From an uncultured Tateyamaria sp. (lineage in GTDB: Bacteria > Pseudomonadota > Alphaproteobacteria > Rhodobacterales > Rhodobacteraceae): a DNA stretch of 64,000 nucleotides. Below the pieces are notes generated by a model. That model ran no database searches. It was not told where the DNA came from and saw only the letters and a program-made list of their open reading frames with translations. The stretch covers positions 36,776 through 100,775 of the forward strand of contig NZ_CANMEU010000013.1 in the NCBI RefSeq assembly GCF_947497045.1. The letters are read 5' to 3'. The first letter of the stretch is position 1, and each line of letters begins with the position of its first letter. Positions 26,850 to 36,104 of this stretch are shown piece by piece. Made by a program: the position numbers and the translations under genes.

Positions 26850-26906
26850 GTTGGAGTACTACCTTGGCTCTGCATTGGTTCCCATCGGATCAGCTCAAAT
26901 GGGCTC

Positions 26907-27050
26907 TTAAAAAAAACGATTGAACCCGCTCTCAGTTCGTCTGTCGATCTCTCCATAACCCAGATGGGGATAGATGGACAGGTTTTCCGCCATCTTTTCA
27001 TTCGTGTAGAACCTGAACCAGGTCGCTCCAAGGTGCCTGGCTTCGCACTC
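26907..27050 (-). pseudogene. C-terminal remnant of a GNAT acetyltransferase
   Basis: The minus strand reads FYTNEKMAENLSIYPHLGYGEIDRR (as FYTNEKMAENLSIY then PHLGYGEIDRR) and GFNRFF with a stop at 26907. The Y-T-N-E-K-M...Y..LGY pattern is the typical last part of GNAT enzymes. The upstream domain with the acetyl-CoA loop is absent. Confidence 0.75.
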
Positions 27051-27077
27051 CCAGATCTAAAAGCGATCCGAGTTCTA

Positions 27078-27962
27078 TCATCGCCGCGTGTTTAGGACCA
27101 AGCTGCAAATGATCAGACCGCCACCAACCAAATGGTAGGTCTCAATCGTCTCCCCTAGCATTCCGATGCCAAGTATCCCGCCAAATAGAGGCACAAGATT
27201 GTTATAGGGCGCTGCGGTGCTCGGGCCGATCCTCAATGTACCCCAGTTCCACAGAAAGAAAGCGAGGATCGATGGGAAAATAGCGAAGTACACCATTGAC
27301 CAAGCCATTGATCGGCTTTGAGGCAAGGGCATGGGGTCCCCCGACAACAACGCCAAAGCAATGAGAATTGCGCTCCCCAACACAATGATTGTCGCGAGAA
27401 ACGGTAGCTCGCCTAGTGCCTTTGGTTTGACGGGCAGTGCAACGCAGTAGCCAGCCCAAGACGCCGCCGACACAATTGCCCAAAGGTCACTTTGCGCCAT
27501 GCGGAATGTTGTCAGTGCATCGAGGTCTCCACGAAAGACGATAACCACAGCGCCGGAAAGTCCGATTAACACCGCGCACGTTCCAAGCGGGCTCAATCGC
27601 TCGCCCCAAAACACACGCGCCAGAAGCATGATCAAAACAGGCGTCACGGCCAAGTAAAGGGATGCGTTGAGGGCAGTGGTATGTGCGACAGCAAGGAACA
27701 GACTAGCGGGATAGATGACGACCCCTAATAAGGAAATGAAAGCCAGGCCAACAAAGTGCTGACGTAAATCGGAGAAAACTTGTGCTCTACAGACAGCCAG
27801 GTACGCCGCAAAGACAATCGCGCCCGGCCCCCAACGCCAAAGTGTCAGCCAAAGTGCAGACCCTTCGTTCAATCCAAAACGGCCAACGGCATACGACCCC
27901 CCCCAAGCAAGGCAGGCCAGCAACAGAAATAGATGCGCCGTCAAATTGGTATTCTGGGTCAT
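27078..27962 (-). CDS. EamA/DMT-superfamily transporter
   Basis: 294 residues from ATG 27962, which overlaps the MocR stop by four bases. Ten hydrophobic helices form two EamA repeats: the first with LLLACLAWGGSYAVGR, the second with AIVSAASWAGYCVAL and YFAIFPSILAFFLWNWG, and a final APYNNLVPLFGGILGIGMLGE. Such proteins export metabolites or amino acids. Coupling to a MocR regulator suggests that the regulator controls its own exporter. Confidence 0.9.
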   Translation of the reverse strand: MTQNTNLTAHLFLLLACLAWGGSYAVGRFGLNEGSALWLTLWRWGPGAIVFAAYLAVCRAQVFSDLRQHFVGLAFISLLGVVIYPASLFLAVAHTTALNASLYLAVTPVLIMLLARVFWGERLSPLGTCAVLIGLSGAVVIVFRGDLDALTTFRMAQSDLWAIVSAASWAGYCVALPVKPKALGELPFLATIIVLGSAILIALALLSGDPMPLPQSRSMAWSMVYFAIFPSILAFFLWNWGTLRIGPSTAAPYNNLVPLFGGILGIGMLGETIETYHLVGGGLIICSLVLNTRR

Positions 27963-29416
27963 TGCATTCCGTTTCGACTGAATGACCAAAGTATATCCAT
28001 GAGGCCTGACGCTGCATGGCTGAGCGCCGCTTCGTTAAACGCAGCATAGCCTAATAGAAGACCTTCGGGAGGGTCGGGCAGCACACTGAATGACGACAGT
28101 GCTTCGACTTGTAGTTTGCCGGATTTAGCGGCTGTGCTGATTTCTATATCGCTTGCCGCCTGAGAGAGTTTTGCGGTCAATGGCGTGCACAGGTGCATCC
28201 CGGATGGGTCTGCTTGCAGGTCCAATAGGTCTGAAACAGGTGCCAACTCGGCAAGGAGATGCTTTTGTCGTGCACCATATATACGCCTCATTCGGCGTAA
28301 ATGGATCGCGAACTCGCCGCTGTGCATGAAAGACGCAAGCGCGGGTTGGGGCACAAGCGACGCTCGCGCACTAACTCTATGAAGGTATGATCGGACAACT
28401 GCGAGGCTCTCAAGAGGAACAACAAGGTAGCCGATCCGTAAGCTCGGGCTAATCAGCTTTGAAAAGCTTCCAAGATAGACTGTGTGTCGCAGTCCATCGA
28501 GCCCGGATAAAGATGGGAGTGGTTGCCCGCGATATCGAAATTCGCTGTCGTAATCGTCCTCCAGAACAAGTCCATTTTCTTTTCGGGCCCAATCCAGCAG
28601 CGCAGCCCGACGCGACAGAGGAAGGCTTGTACCCGTCGGATAGTGGCGTGATGGCGAGACGACAATTGCGGTCGCACAGGCGGGGATACTGTGTGCATCT
28701 AGTCCTTCGGGGCCAACTCGTATCGGGTGCGCTGTGCTGCCCGTATCAGATAGCGCGCTGCGCATCTTAGGCCAGCATGGGTCTTCCACGGCCACGTCTC
28801 GGCCGCCGCCCAGCAGACCGATAAACACCAACTCAAATGCCTCTCGTGCGCCGGACGTGATGACAATCTGCTCGGGATCGCAAATCATCCCACGCCAAGC
28901 ATCCAAGTGGTCGGCAATTGCCTCTCTCAGCGGATACCACCCCAAGGGATCAGGTGTCGCCAAAAGCCGGGGCTCCGGGTCATTCCACGCGCGTTCAAGA
29001 TGCCCCGCCCACTGCTTGTGGGGCATTAGAGAGTGATCAGGCAAGCCGGTTTGAAAGGAACGTATGGGCTGCGGTTCAACCCGTGCTACGGCGCGTTTCG
29101 CGCTTAGTGGCCGGGTTGCGAGATGGCTGATCTCATTGGCGACGAAAGTACCACTGCCCTGGCGCGCAATGAAAATGCCTTCGCTAGTCAATTGATCATA
29201 GGCGGCTTGCACCGTCGTGCGCGAAATCGACAGTTCTTGCGCCAAGACGCGACTTGCCGGAAGTCGTGCGCCCGCAACAGTGGGTGAGGATGAAATAATC
29301 CCCCTCAGCGCTTCTATGAGCTGCGCTTGCAAGGATGACTTTTGGTCCGATTCGAGCGAAAGACCATAAAGGGCACGCTGAAAATTGGCCTTAGAGGAAA
29401 TCGTTATATTGGACAT
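27959..29416 (-). CDS. MocR/PdxR-type GntR regulator with aminotransferase domain
   Basis: 485 residues. An N-terminal GntR HTH (LPASRVLAQELSISRTTVQAAYDQL, here noted as SISRTTVQAAYDQL) is joined to a fold-type I aminotransferase domain containing VITSGAREAFEL, VEDPCWP, LEDDYDSEFRY and the PLP Lys in LGSFSKLISPSLRIGYL. MocR proteins bind PLP and control vitamin B6, GABA or transporter genes. It is divergent from the flavin-binding protein gene, with only about 60 bp between, and is followed by the EamA gene. Confidence 0.93.
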   Translation of the reverse strand: MSNITISSKANFQRALYGLSLESDQKSSLQAQLIEALRGIISSSPTVAGARLPASRVLAQELSISRTTVQAAYDQLTSEGIFIARQGSGTFVANEISHLATRPLSAKRAVARVEPQPIRSFQTGLPDHSLMPHKQWAGHLERAWNDPEPRLLATPDPLGWYPLREAIADHLDAWRGMICDPEQIVITSGAREAFELVFIGLLGGGRDVAVEDPCWPKMRSALSDTGSTAHPIRVGPEGLDAHSIPACATAIVVSPSRHYPTGTSLPLSRRAALLDWARKENGLVLEDDYDSEFRYRGQPLPSLSGLDGLRHTVYLGSFSKLISPSLRIGYLVVPLESLAVVRSYLHRVSARASLVPQPALASFMHSGEFAIHLRRMRRIYGARQKHLLAELAPVSDLLDLQADPSGMHLCTPLTAKLSQAASDIEISTAAKSGKLQVEALSSFSVLPDPPEGLLLGYAAFNEAALSHAASGLMDILWSFSRNGMQ

Positions 29417-29476
29417 TTATCTACATCCAATATTGTGGCATCCCCTGAGATGCAAGCCTAAAAGAAAGTGCCCTCC

Positions 29477-30142
29477 ATGACCGACACACTTGCCATTACC
29501 GAAAAATCGCGTCTGCGACGGATGCACGAGCGTGGGCATTTTGACCGTCCCACCATCAACACAATCCTGGATGCGCAACCGATGTGCGGCGTCGGATATG
29601 TCATTGAAGGCACGCCTTTTGTCACGCCGACGCTGCAATGGCGCGAGGGCAATCACGTGTATTGGCACGGCTCATCTGCCAGCCGCGCTTTGCGCCAATC
29701 TCGCAATGCAGATGTGTGTCTTTCGGTTTCTATCCTCGATGGCTTTGTATTGGCGCGCTCAGGCATGCATCATTCGGTAAATTCACGCTCCGTGACGCTC
29801 TTTGGTACAGCCTTCAAAGTTGAAGATCCGGACGAGAAGCTGCAAAAGCTCACACATTTCGTGGATGGACTGTTTCCCGGACGCTACGGCTCTCTACGTC
29901 CTGATCACGCACAAGACCTTAAAGCGACAATGGTTCTGTGCATGGAAATATCGGAAGGCAGCGCGAAGGTCCGCACCGGCGCTCCATCTGATGAAGAAGA
30001 AGACTATGCCCTGCCCATCTGGGCTGGCGTCATTCCTGTGAAAACGACAGTCGGCGAACCTATCCCGGACCCTCGCAATCTGGACGGCGTCGCGATACCG
30101 GAACATGTGCGTACCTTTCGATACGGCAGTACGCGCTCATGA
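29477..30142 (+). CDS. pyridoxamine-phosphate-oxidase-like flavin-binding protein
   Basis: 221 residues from ATG 29477 (an in-frame ATG is 9 bp upstream). The split-barrel motifs are RGHFDRPTINTILDAQPMCG, YVIEGTPFVTPTLQWREG and VYWHGSSASRAL, typical of the PNPOx-like/FMN-binding family that includes NimA-like proteins. Conserved basic residues for FMN phosphate are plausible. It is divergent from the MocR gene, so control by that regulator and a link to B6 or amine metabolism are reasonable inferences. Confidence 0.82.
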   Translation: MTDTLAITEKSRLRRMHERGHFDRPTINTILDAQPMCGVGYVIEGTPFVTPTLQWREGNHVYWHGSSASRALRQSRNADVCLSVSILDGFVLARSGMHHSVNSRSVTLFGTAFKVEDPDEKLQKLTHFVDGLFPGRYGSLRPDHAQDLKATMVLCMEISEGSAKVRTGAPSDEEEDYALPIWAGVIPVKTTVGEPIPDPRNLDGVAIPEHVRTFRYGSTRS

Positions 30143-30162
30143 CATTTTATCGGTGAGCTACA

Positions 30163-30621
30163 ATGATCGAAATCCATATGCGATCCATCAATTCCGATGA
30201 TCGAAAGCAATGGGAGGAGCTGTGGGCGGCCTATAATGCGTTCTACGGTCGCGAAGGCGAAACAGCCCTTTCCGCGACGGTTATTTCCATCACCTGGGAG
30301 CGATTGCTCAATCCAAAGGAGCCAGTGTTCGGTCTTGTCGCAGAGAAAAGCGATGCGCTGATTGGCCTCGCGCACTTTGTCTTCCATCGTAATCTCATCC
30401 AAACCTCTGATACCTGCTACATGCAGGACCTTTTCACGGCTCCAGATGCTAGGGGATCAGGGGTTGCCCAACGTCTTATCAAGAAAATTGGCGAAACTTG
30501 CAGGAAACATGGGGTGAGTGACATTTACTGGCACACTCACAGCGACAATGTTGACGCGCGCAGACTGTATGACCGCATCGCAACCAACACAGATTTCTTG
30601 GTGTACCGGGTCAAAGTCTAG
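30163..30621 (+). CDS. GNAT-family N-acetyltransferase
   Basis: 152 residues. Motif A of the acetyl-CoA site reads DLFTAPDARGSGVAQRLI, and a late DNVDARRLYDRI matches motif B. It starts 20 bp after the flavin-binding gene and shares its last bases with the convergent creatininase gene (stops overlap at 30618-30621). The substrate is unknown. Confidence 0.88.
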   Translation: MIEIHMRSINSDDRKQWEELWAAYNAFYGREGETALSATVISITWERLLNPKEPVFGLVAEKSDALIGLAHFVFHRNLIQTSDTCYMQDLFTAPDARGSGVAQRLIKKIGETCRKHGVSDIYWHTHSDNVDARRLYDRIATNTDFLVYRVKV

Positions 30622-31385
30622 ACCAGATCGAACGTTCCCGCCGTCGCAGCTGCGACCGCTTTCGCCCCTTCTGTCAGCAATGCTTCGCCCTTCTCTACGG
30701 ACGAATTTTTTGTGATGCCGTTCACTCCGGTTTCGGAAAGCTGGTCAAAACGAAGGAAGCTGTAGATGTCCCGATCCTTTGCGAAAGCAAATTTGACGCT
30801 AGGCTCATTCAACATGGCATCTTCGTCAATTCTACCTCTCGCCAGCACCAACATCATCGAAGTTTCCGCTTCGCCAGCGTGCAGGACATTGTCCTGATCT
30901 TCCAAGATATCCGAATATGCCGCCGCGCAGTCAGAAAGGTGACAATAGGTCAGTCCATGAACCGGGTGAGTCAGCTCACGACTGAGTGTTCCGACAACGA
31001 TCCGGAGTGCATCAACGTTACCGCCATGACCATTCACCAGCATGATACGTGAGAAGCCGTACCGCTGCACCGCCTCACAGACGTCATGCACTAATGCGGA
31101 GAACGTCTCAAATCAGACCGAGATCGTCCCCGCATAGCCCATATGATGCTCCGAGAGGCCGCACCAGATCAATGGAGCAACCACGGTCGGGTATGTGCGC
31201 CCGAGACGTCGTGCTGCTCGAATGCAAACTTCTTTGGCCAACCTAGTGTCTGTTTCCACAGGAAGATGGGAGCCATGTTGTTCGACAGTTCCCACTGGAA
31301 CAAGAACGATCGCATTTTTTGCTGACAACACTGCCAGTTCGCCCGAGCGTAGATTACGCCACATGAGCGGGGAAAAATCATTCAT
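30618..31385 (-). pseudogene. creatininase-family amidohydrolase interrupted by one in-frame TGA
   Basis: Two halves lie in the same reading frame. 31113-31385 gives LVPVGTVEQHGSHLPVETDT and HHMGYAGTISV, and after TGA at 31113-31115 the frame continues FETFSALVHDVCE, then IMLVNGHGGN and AGEAETSMML. Metal-binding His, Asp and Glu residues of creatininases are all present. In relatives the stop position is normally Ser (GTIxxSFETF), so one TCA-to-TGA change explains it. A sequencing error cannot be excluded; a GTG at 31091 could restart only the second half. Confidence 0.82.
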
Positions 31386-31404
31386 TGATTGGATCCCTCA
31401 ACCG

Positions 31405-32000
31405 CTATTCAGTCGCAAACGTATGGGCTTTTTGGCCGCGTTCACCTTCATAAGACAGTTCTCTGTAGCTTCGAACACCCCGTAGACCCCTGAATAGTGC
31501 TGCGAAAAAAGATGCGGTATATCCGAGGACAACAAAGAAGATCCCGGCTTGAGGTCCAAGGCTACCTGCCAATAGCCCACCTGCCAGCGCTCCAACTGGG
31601 CGGATGCCATAAATCGCAGTTTGAATGACCGCATTGACTCGACCCAAGCGCTCGGAAGGCGTCACCAGTTGTCTGACGGAGTCTTGCGTTACCAGCCACA
31701 TCGAATGGCCAAAACCAAGCACGAAGGTGCAGGCGTATAGAAAAACAGGCGCGCTGCCAGTCAGGATCATTGCCATCCCTAGAACTGCGATAACGCTACT
31801 TCCCGGGCCAAATAGCAGTATGACGTTTGGTCTAATGTGGTCTGAGAACCGTTTCATTGTCCAGGTGCCAAGGATAGACCCGAGCCCGAATGCGGAAAGA
31901 CTTATACCGAACGCACCTGGGTCCATTGCATAGATGTCCCGGATAACCGGAACGAGAACGACGATCAAAGCTGCGAAGGCAAAATTCCAGAAGATCGCAC
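31405..32000 (-). pseudogene. MFS transporter, C-terminal half only
   Basis: The frame encodes about six membrane helices with GAFGISLSAFGLGSILGTW, an RPNVILLFGPGSSVIAVLG segment and SERLGRVNAVIQTAIYGIRPVGAL, typical of the second half of major-facilitator exporters. At about 32000 it runs without a start codon into an IS30 remnant (frame reads C-A-I-F-W-N-F back to the junction). The N-terminal six helices are absent from the window. Confidence 0.8.
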
Positions 32001-32380
32001 ATCCAAACCGATCATGGAGGCACTGATCCAGGGACTGGCTCCCCTGCCCGCCGACGCACGTCAGTCGATCACATTCGACCGTGGCACCGAGTTCTCAGCC
32101 TGGAAGCGTCTGAAAGACGGCATCGATGCTGACGCCTGGTTCTGTGACCCGCAGGCACCGGATCAAAAAGGCACGGTCGAGAACACGAACAAAAGGTTGC
32201 GGCGGTATCTCCCCAGATCGACCGAACCGACGGCACTGACAAATCGATATTTGAGGTCGATTTGCCGCCGCCTCAACGCAACGCCGAACGCCCGCTGAGG
32301 TCTTCGAAACCAAGCTGATGGAGATCCACAAACGATTGGAGTAGAACGACATATCAGGAACTGCACTTCAGCGTGAGTTG
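32000..32380 (+). pseudogene. truncated IS30-family element (transposase C-terminus plus right end)
   Basis: From EDRTSKPIMEAL the sequence matches residues from about 215 of the intact IS30 transposase at 8453-9463, keeping FDRGTEF and KGTVENTN. A small deletion after RRLNATP shifts the frame, and PAEVFETKLMEI continues in another frame to a stop at 32343. The terminal repeat sequence GCACTTCAGCGTGAGTT ends at about 32380. The 5' two thirds are missing. Confidence 0.88.
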
Positions 32381-32456
32381 ACACGATAGCCCTAAACATG
32401 CTTTGCAAGTGCCGGAAACGTCTCACCGTAGTCAGTCCACAATGGAGGACTGAACT

Positions 32457-32591
32457 ATGAACAGACTGCTTTTTACTTTGGCGATGCCCGCGATTTTTGG
32501 GGTAGCATCCTTCATCGCATCAACAGCTCCAGTTCAAGAGGTCAATTGCGGGAGAGTGTGGAATGCTACGCTAAGCCAAAGCAGCCATTAA
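32457..32591 (+). CDS. possible small exported peptide
   Basis: 44 codons. GGAGG lies 8 nt before the ATG, and the N-terminus LLFTLAMPAIFGVASFIAST looks like a signal or membrane segment, followed by a short tail with one Cys. It lies alone between the IS30 remnant and the ctlX gene. Its short length makes it uncertain. Confidence 0.35.
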   Translation: MNRLLFTLAMPAIFGVASFIASTAPVQEVNCGRVWNATLSQSSH

Positions 32592-32673
32592 TTCATCGTG
32601 CAGCGAAGCTCCCGGCGACAAAGATCAAGTCGCGGGACTTAGCGGCATTTAGCTGCGGCTTCGCCAATGACCG

Positions 32674-33603
32674 CTAACGGCTCGCGAGATGTATACCAGC
32701 AATCATGCACCTGACTGACCCACCGGCCATTTCGATGGTGTCGACGTCTAGTGGCAACAGTTCGCAGTTTTGTTGGATTACCTCCTTCTGCGCAGGCTCG
32801 AGAGAGGCCTCCGCCTTTTTTGAAAGCGCCAATACCCTTCCGTCGTTGCCTTGAAGCTCGATTGCGTTGCCGGCGAAGTCCGCGATCTGTTCCTCAGAAA
32901 TCGCTACGACCTGCTTTCCGGAAGCTTCAAGGCGATCCCTCACTTCGTCCCGCCGGTTTTCGGGAGAAATGAGATCGAGACCCACGAGCGCAAATTCTGT
33001 CGCGATGCACATGAGAACATTTGTGTGGTAGATAGCACGCCCAGACTTATCCGAAGCGTCAAACACCATCGGTTCATAGTTGAAATGGGTGCAAAAACGC
33101 TCGAGTGCGATTGGATCAGTGCGATTCGAGCGAGCCGCATAGACAACACGATCAATGTGATCGAGGACCATGGCACCCGTTCCTTCCAAGAACAAGTGGT
33201 CCTGTTCCAAACCTGAGTAGTCAATCACCTCCTGAACACGATACTTTTGCTTCAGTAGTTCAATTACGTCCTGCCTGCGCTCGGACCGCCGACTTTCAGC
33301 AAACATCGGGTAGATTGCGACATGTCCACCTGGGTGAGTGGAAAACCAATTATTCGGAAACACTGAGTCAGGTGTGGTTGTCTCTTCATCCTCAAAAAGA
33401 TGAACAGTAACTCCTCTCTCACGAAGCTCATTAGCAGCACGAGTGGCCTCGAATCGCGCTTGTTCGGCGATCTCATTGTGATTATCGTCAGGCGCCTTCT
33501 GAAACGCGTTGTCGGCCGCTGTCTCACCGTTTGGGTGAAAGTGATGTGGCCGGATCATGATGACAGACGATGGTGCTTGCGCGCTGCGCTTGATCTTAAG
33601 CAT
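32674..33603 (-). CDS. ctlX: amidinotransferase-fold hydrolase, CtlX type (citrulline/arginine-related)
   Basis: 309 residues from ATG 33603, overlapping the end of the ornithine cyclodeaminase gene by eight bases. Motifs: MIRPHHFHPNGET, SVFPNNWFSTH with the substrate-binding Asn, LEGTGAMVLDHIDRVVYAARS, IYHTNVLMCI carrying the catalytic His, and AGGSVRCMIAGIHL with the nucleophilic Cys. This is the guanidino-modifying superfamily, and the pattern fits the citrulline-utilisation hydrolase CtlX. Together with ornithine cyclodeaminase it suggests citrulline or arginine to ornithine to proline. Confidence 0.8.
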   Translation of the reverse strand: MLKIKRSAQAPSSVIMIRPHHFHPNGETAADNAFQKAPDDNHNEIAEQARFEATRAANELRERGVTVHLFEDEETTTPDSVFPNNWFSTHPGGHVAIYPMFAESRRSERRQDVIELLKQKYRVQEVIDYSGLEQDHLFLEGTGAMVLDHIDRVVYAARSNRTDPIALERFCTHFNYEPMVFDASDKSGRAIYHTNVLMCIATEFALVGLDLISPENRRDEVRDRLEASGKQVVAISEEQIADFAGNAIELQGNDGRVLALSKKAEASLEPAQKEVIQQNCELLPLDVDTIEMAGGSVRCMIAGIHLASR

Positions 33604-34660
33604 CAAAGAGCCCCTTTTTTTTTGATCGCACGACCATCCCATACAAATCACGCGGGTCATCCGGATCTGCAATCAGATCCAGCTGCTCGAACTTATCGCT
33701 CGTCGACAATCGATCCCGAATGAAACGAAGTGCGGAAAAATCTTCAATTGCAAACCCAACACTATCGAAGAGGGTAATTTGATCTGAACTGGTGCGTCCG
33801 GGCTGGATGTCAGCCATGACCCGCCAAATCTCAAGAACAGGATGATCTTCACCCAATTGTTGTATCTCACCTTCGATGCGTGTCTGCGGAGGATACTCTA
33901 CATAGATGTCGGATCTATGCAGAATATCAGCATGCAGTTCGGTCTTCCCTGGACAGTCGCCGCCGACAGCGTTGATGTGAACTCCTGATCCTACCATATT
34001 GTCGGTCAAGATGGTCGCGTTTTGCTTGTCTGCTGTGCACGTCGTGATGATTTGAGCTCCACGAATGGCATCTTCTGGAGTGTCAAAAACCTCAATCTCG
34101 AAGCCGAGCGATGCAAGATTTTTTCGACACTTCCTTGTCGCGGTAGGATCGACATCAAAAAGATGTAGCTTATTGATACCGCAAAGCTTTTGAAATGCTA
34201 TCGCCTGAAACTCTGATTGGGCACCATTGCCAATCATCGTCATGGTGGTGGCGTTCTTGGGTGCGAGGTAGCGGGCAGCAAGGGCAGACATAGTTGCGGT
34301 GCGAAGCGCTGTCAGAATAGTCATTTCCGAAAGCAGAACTGGATATCCACTGCTGACCTCTGATAGGACCCCAAATGCAGTCACAGTCTGCAAGCCCTCT
34401 TTCATGTTCTTCGGATGACCATTCACGTATTTGAACCCATAGAGCTCACCATCGCTGGTGGGCATCAGTTCAATGACGCCAACATCAGAGTGCGACGCGA
34501 CACGAGGTGTTTTGTCAAATGATTGCCATTTTCTAAAATCTTGTAGAATGTAGTTTGCAATACCTTCGATCGTCTCCGCGATCCCGTCAGTGGTTACGAT
34601 ATTCATCATGTTTTCGACGCTTACGAAAGGTACGACGTTCAAGTTTTTATGTTGTGGCAT
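33596..34660 (-). CDS. ocd: ornithine cyclodeaminase-family protein
   Basis: 354 residues from ATG 34660. The frame carries an N-terminal substrate domain with YGFKYVNGHPKN and LLSEMTILTALRTA, then an NAD-binding Rossmann core MTMIGNGAQSEFQAIAF, and VDPTATRKCR, ending with INAVGGDCPGKTEL and the catalytic-region Asp. Ornithine cyclodeaminase converts L-ornithine to L-proline plus ammonia. It is followed by ctlX with an overlap and preceded by an Lrp-type regulator and an importer of polar amino acids. Confidence 0.92.
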   Translation of the reverse strand: MPQHKNLNVVPFVSVENMMNIVTTDGIAETIEGIANYILQDFRKWQSFDKTPRVASHSDVGVIELMPTSDGELYGFKYVNGHPKNMKEGLQTVTAFGVLSEVSSGYPVLLSEMTILTALRTATMSALAARYLAPKNATTMTMIGNGAQSEFQAIAFQKLCGINKLHLFDVDPTATRKCRKNLASLGFEIEVFDTPEDAIRGAQIITTCTADKQNATILTDNMVGSGVHINAVGGDCPGKTELHADILHRSDIYVEYPPQTRIEGEIQQLGEDHPVLEIWRVMADIQPGRTSSDQITLFDSVGFAIEDFSALRFIRDRLSTSDKFEQLDLIADPDDPRDLYGMVVRSKKKGLFDA

Positions 34661-34833
34661 TACATTCTCTGGGCTATTGATTTTCCAGAATACTATCAAT
34701 ACCAAGTGACAGTTTGTATCTCAAGAAGTTGCAATATTTAGCGGCTTCCGCGACAAACTGCCGGATTCAACTGGCGAAGCGGCAGATGAAAGACTCCGGG
34801 CAAAAAGTTAAGCGCTGTTTCATGGAATACACG

Positions 34834-35277
34834 TCAGACTGAACTGAGCAAAATACTTGTTTCGCTATTTGTCACACCATCAATTTGGCGGACGTCACGG
34901 AGAACGCGATCAAACTCAGACAAGTTAGGCGCAACAATCCGCGCGACGAGATCCCACGTCCCATTCGTCGTGTGAAGTCTTCGAAGCTCTGGAATTCCGC
35001 GAAGCTTCTTGATGACATCTGACGTCGACTTTCCCATGACTTCAATTGACATCATGGCGTGTACACCATCGTCATCATAGTCCTCGCGGGTGCGGACCGT
35101 GAATCCAAGCAATCCGCCGCTTTCCAACAATCGGTCAAGCCGGTTTTGTATGGTCCCTCGCGACACGCCGAGTATTTCAGCCAGTTTTGAAAGCGATGCC
35201 CTTCCATCCTTTCTCAATATAGAGATTAATTCCCGATCAAGATCATCGAAGATATGCTTTGAAGGTTGATTAGTCAC
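34834..35277 (-). CDS. Lrp/AsnC-family regulator
   Basis: 147 residues from GTG 35277, chosen for a GGGAG ribosome site 9 nt upstream; the frame is open to 35376. The N-terminal HTH reads LDRELISILRKDGRASLSKL and ILGVSRGTIQNRLDRL, and a C-terminal RAM domain ends VRQIDGVTNSETSILLS. It probably senses an amino acid such as ornithine or arginine and controls the flanking catabolic and transport genes. The intergenic spaces on either side (173 and 141 bp) leave room for operators. Confidence 0.9.
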   Translation of the reverse strand: MTNQPSKHIFDDLDRELISILRKDGRASLSKLAEILGVSRGTIQNRLDRLLESGGLLGFTVRTREDYDDDGVHAMMSIEVMGKSTSDVIKKLRGIPELRRLHTTNGTWDLVARIVAPNLSEFDRVLRDVRQIDGVTNSETSILLSSV

Positions 35278-35418
35278 TGACAGACTCCCTCTTTCCAATG
35301 ACTGTTGGTTAGCGCCAAACCCGGCAGTTTGCGCAAAGAGGCATGACGTTGTGCCAGATTGTTTCCGTTTTGCCAATGCTTGCCTCGATTGTCAATTTTG
35401 CTCACCGCTGTAGAAGTC

Positions 35419-36099
35419 TCATCTCATGAAAGCTGCATAACGGTTTTCGAGAAGGCGCGAGACAAGGGTGATCATCATGATCAAGACCAGATAAATCGCA
35501 CCAGAAACAATGAATCCTTCAACGACCAAGTAGAATGAAAGGTTCATCTCACGGCCAACGCCTAGAACGTCATTGATGGCGATCACGCTGGCGATCACAG
35601 AACTATGTACCAAGAAGATGACCTGATTTGACAAAGTTGGGATAATCCGTCTGACCGCACCTGGCAAAGTTACATTCCAAATCACCAACGCCTCTGACAT
35701 TCCATAAGCCCTTGCAGCTTCTACCTCCCCCCTCGGTACAGAAAGCAATGCGCCACGAAGTATTTCAGCGAGATACGCTGCTAGATTTATGGAGAAGCCG
35801 AACAACAGGCAGATCTCTGGATTCTTCAAGATTGGCCACATCCAGCTTTGTCGTACAGACTCAAATTGACCAAGCCCATAATACAGGAGATAAATTTGAA
35901 TAAGGAGTGGAGTGCCACGCATCATGTAAGAGTAAGTGTCCGCTGCTTGGGCGAGGAACCGAATGCGATAAGTTTGTACAAGAGCAATAGGTACCGACAG
36001 AACCGCTCCAAAAAATAACGACACGGCAACGAGACCACAAGTCACGAGCGTGCCTTCGAGAAATTTTGGAGCGAACTCAATTAGCATTTCAGGTGTCAT
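35419..36099 (-). CDS. polar amino-acid ABC transporter permease (HisM/ArtM type)
   Basis: 226 residues, five predicted membrane helices. The EAA-loop signature for coupling to the ATPase is EVEAARAYGMSEALVIWNVTLPGAVR (shown in part: EAARAYGMSEALVIW), and an early YSYMMRGTPLLIQIYLLYYG block is typical of the His/Arg/Lys/Orn family. It is 5 bp downstream of the partner permease. Confidence 0.92.
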   Translation of the reverse strand: MTPEMLIEFAPKFLEGTLVTCGLVAVSLFFGAVLSVPIALVQTYRIRFLAQAADTYSYMMRGTPLLIQIYLLYYGLGQFESVRQSWMWPILKNPEICLLFGFSINLAAYLAEILRGALLSVPRGEVEAARAYGMSEALVIWNVTLPGAVRRIIPTLSNQVIFLVHSSVIASVIAINDVLGVGREMNLSFYLVVEGFIVSGAIYLVLIMMITLVSRLLENRYAAFMR

Positions 36100-36104
36100 G
36101 TGAT

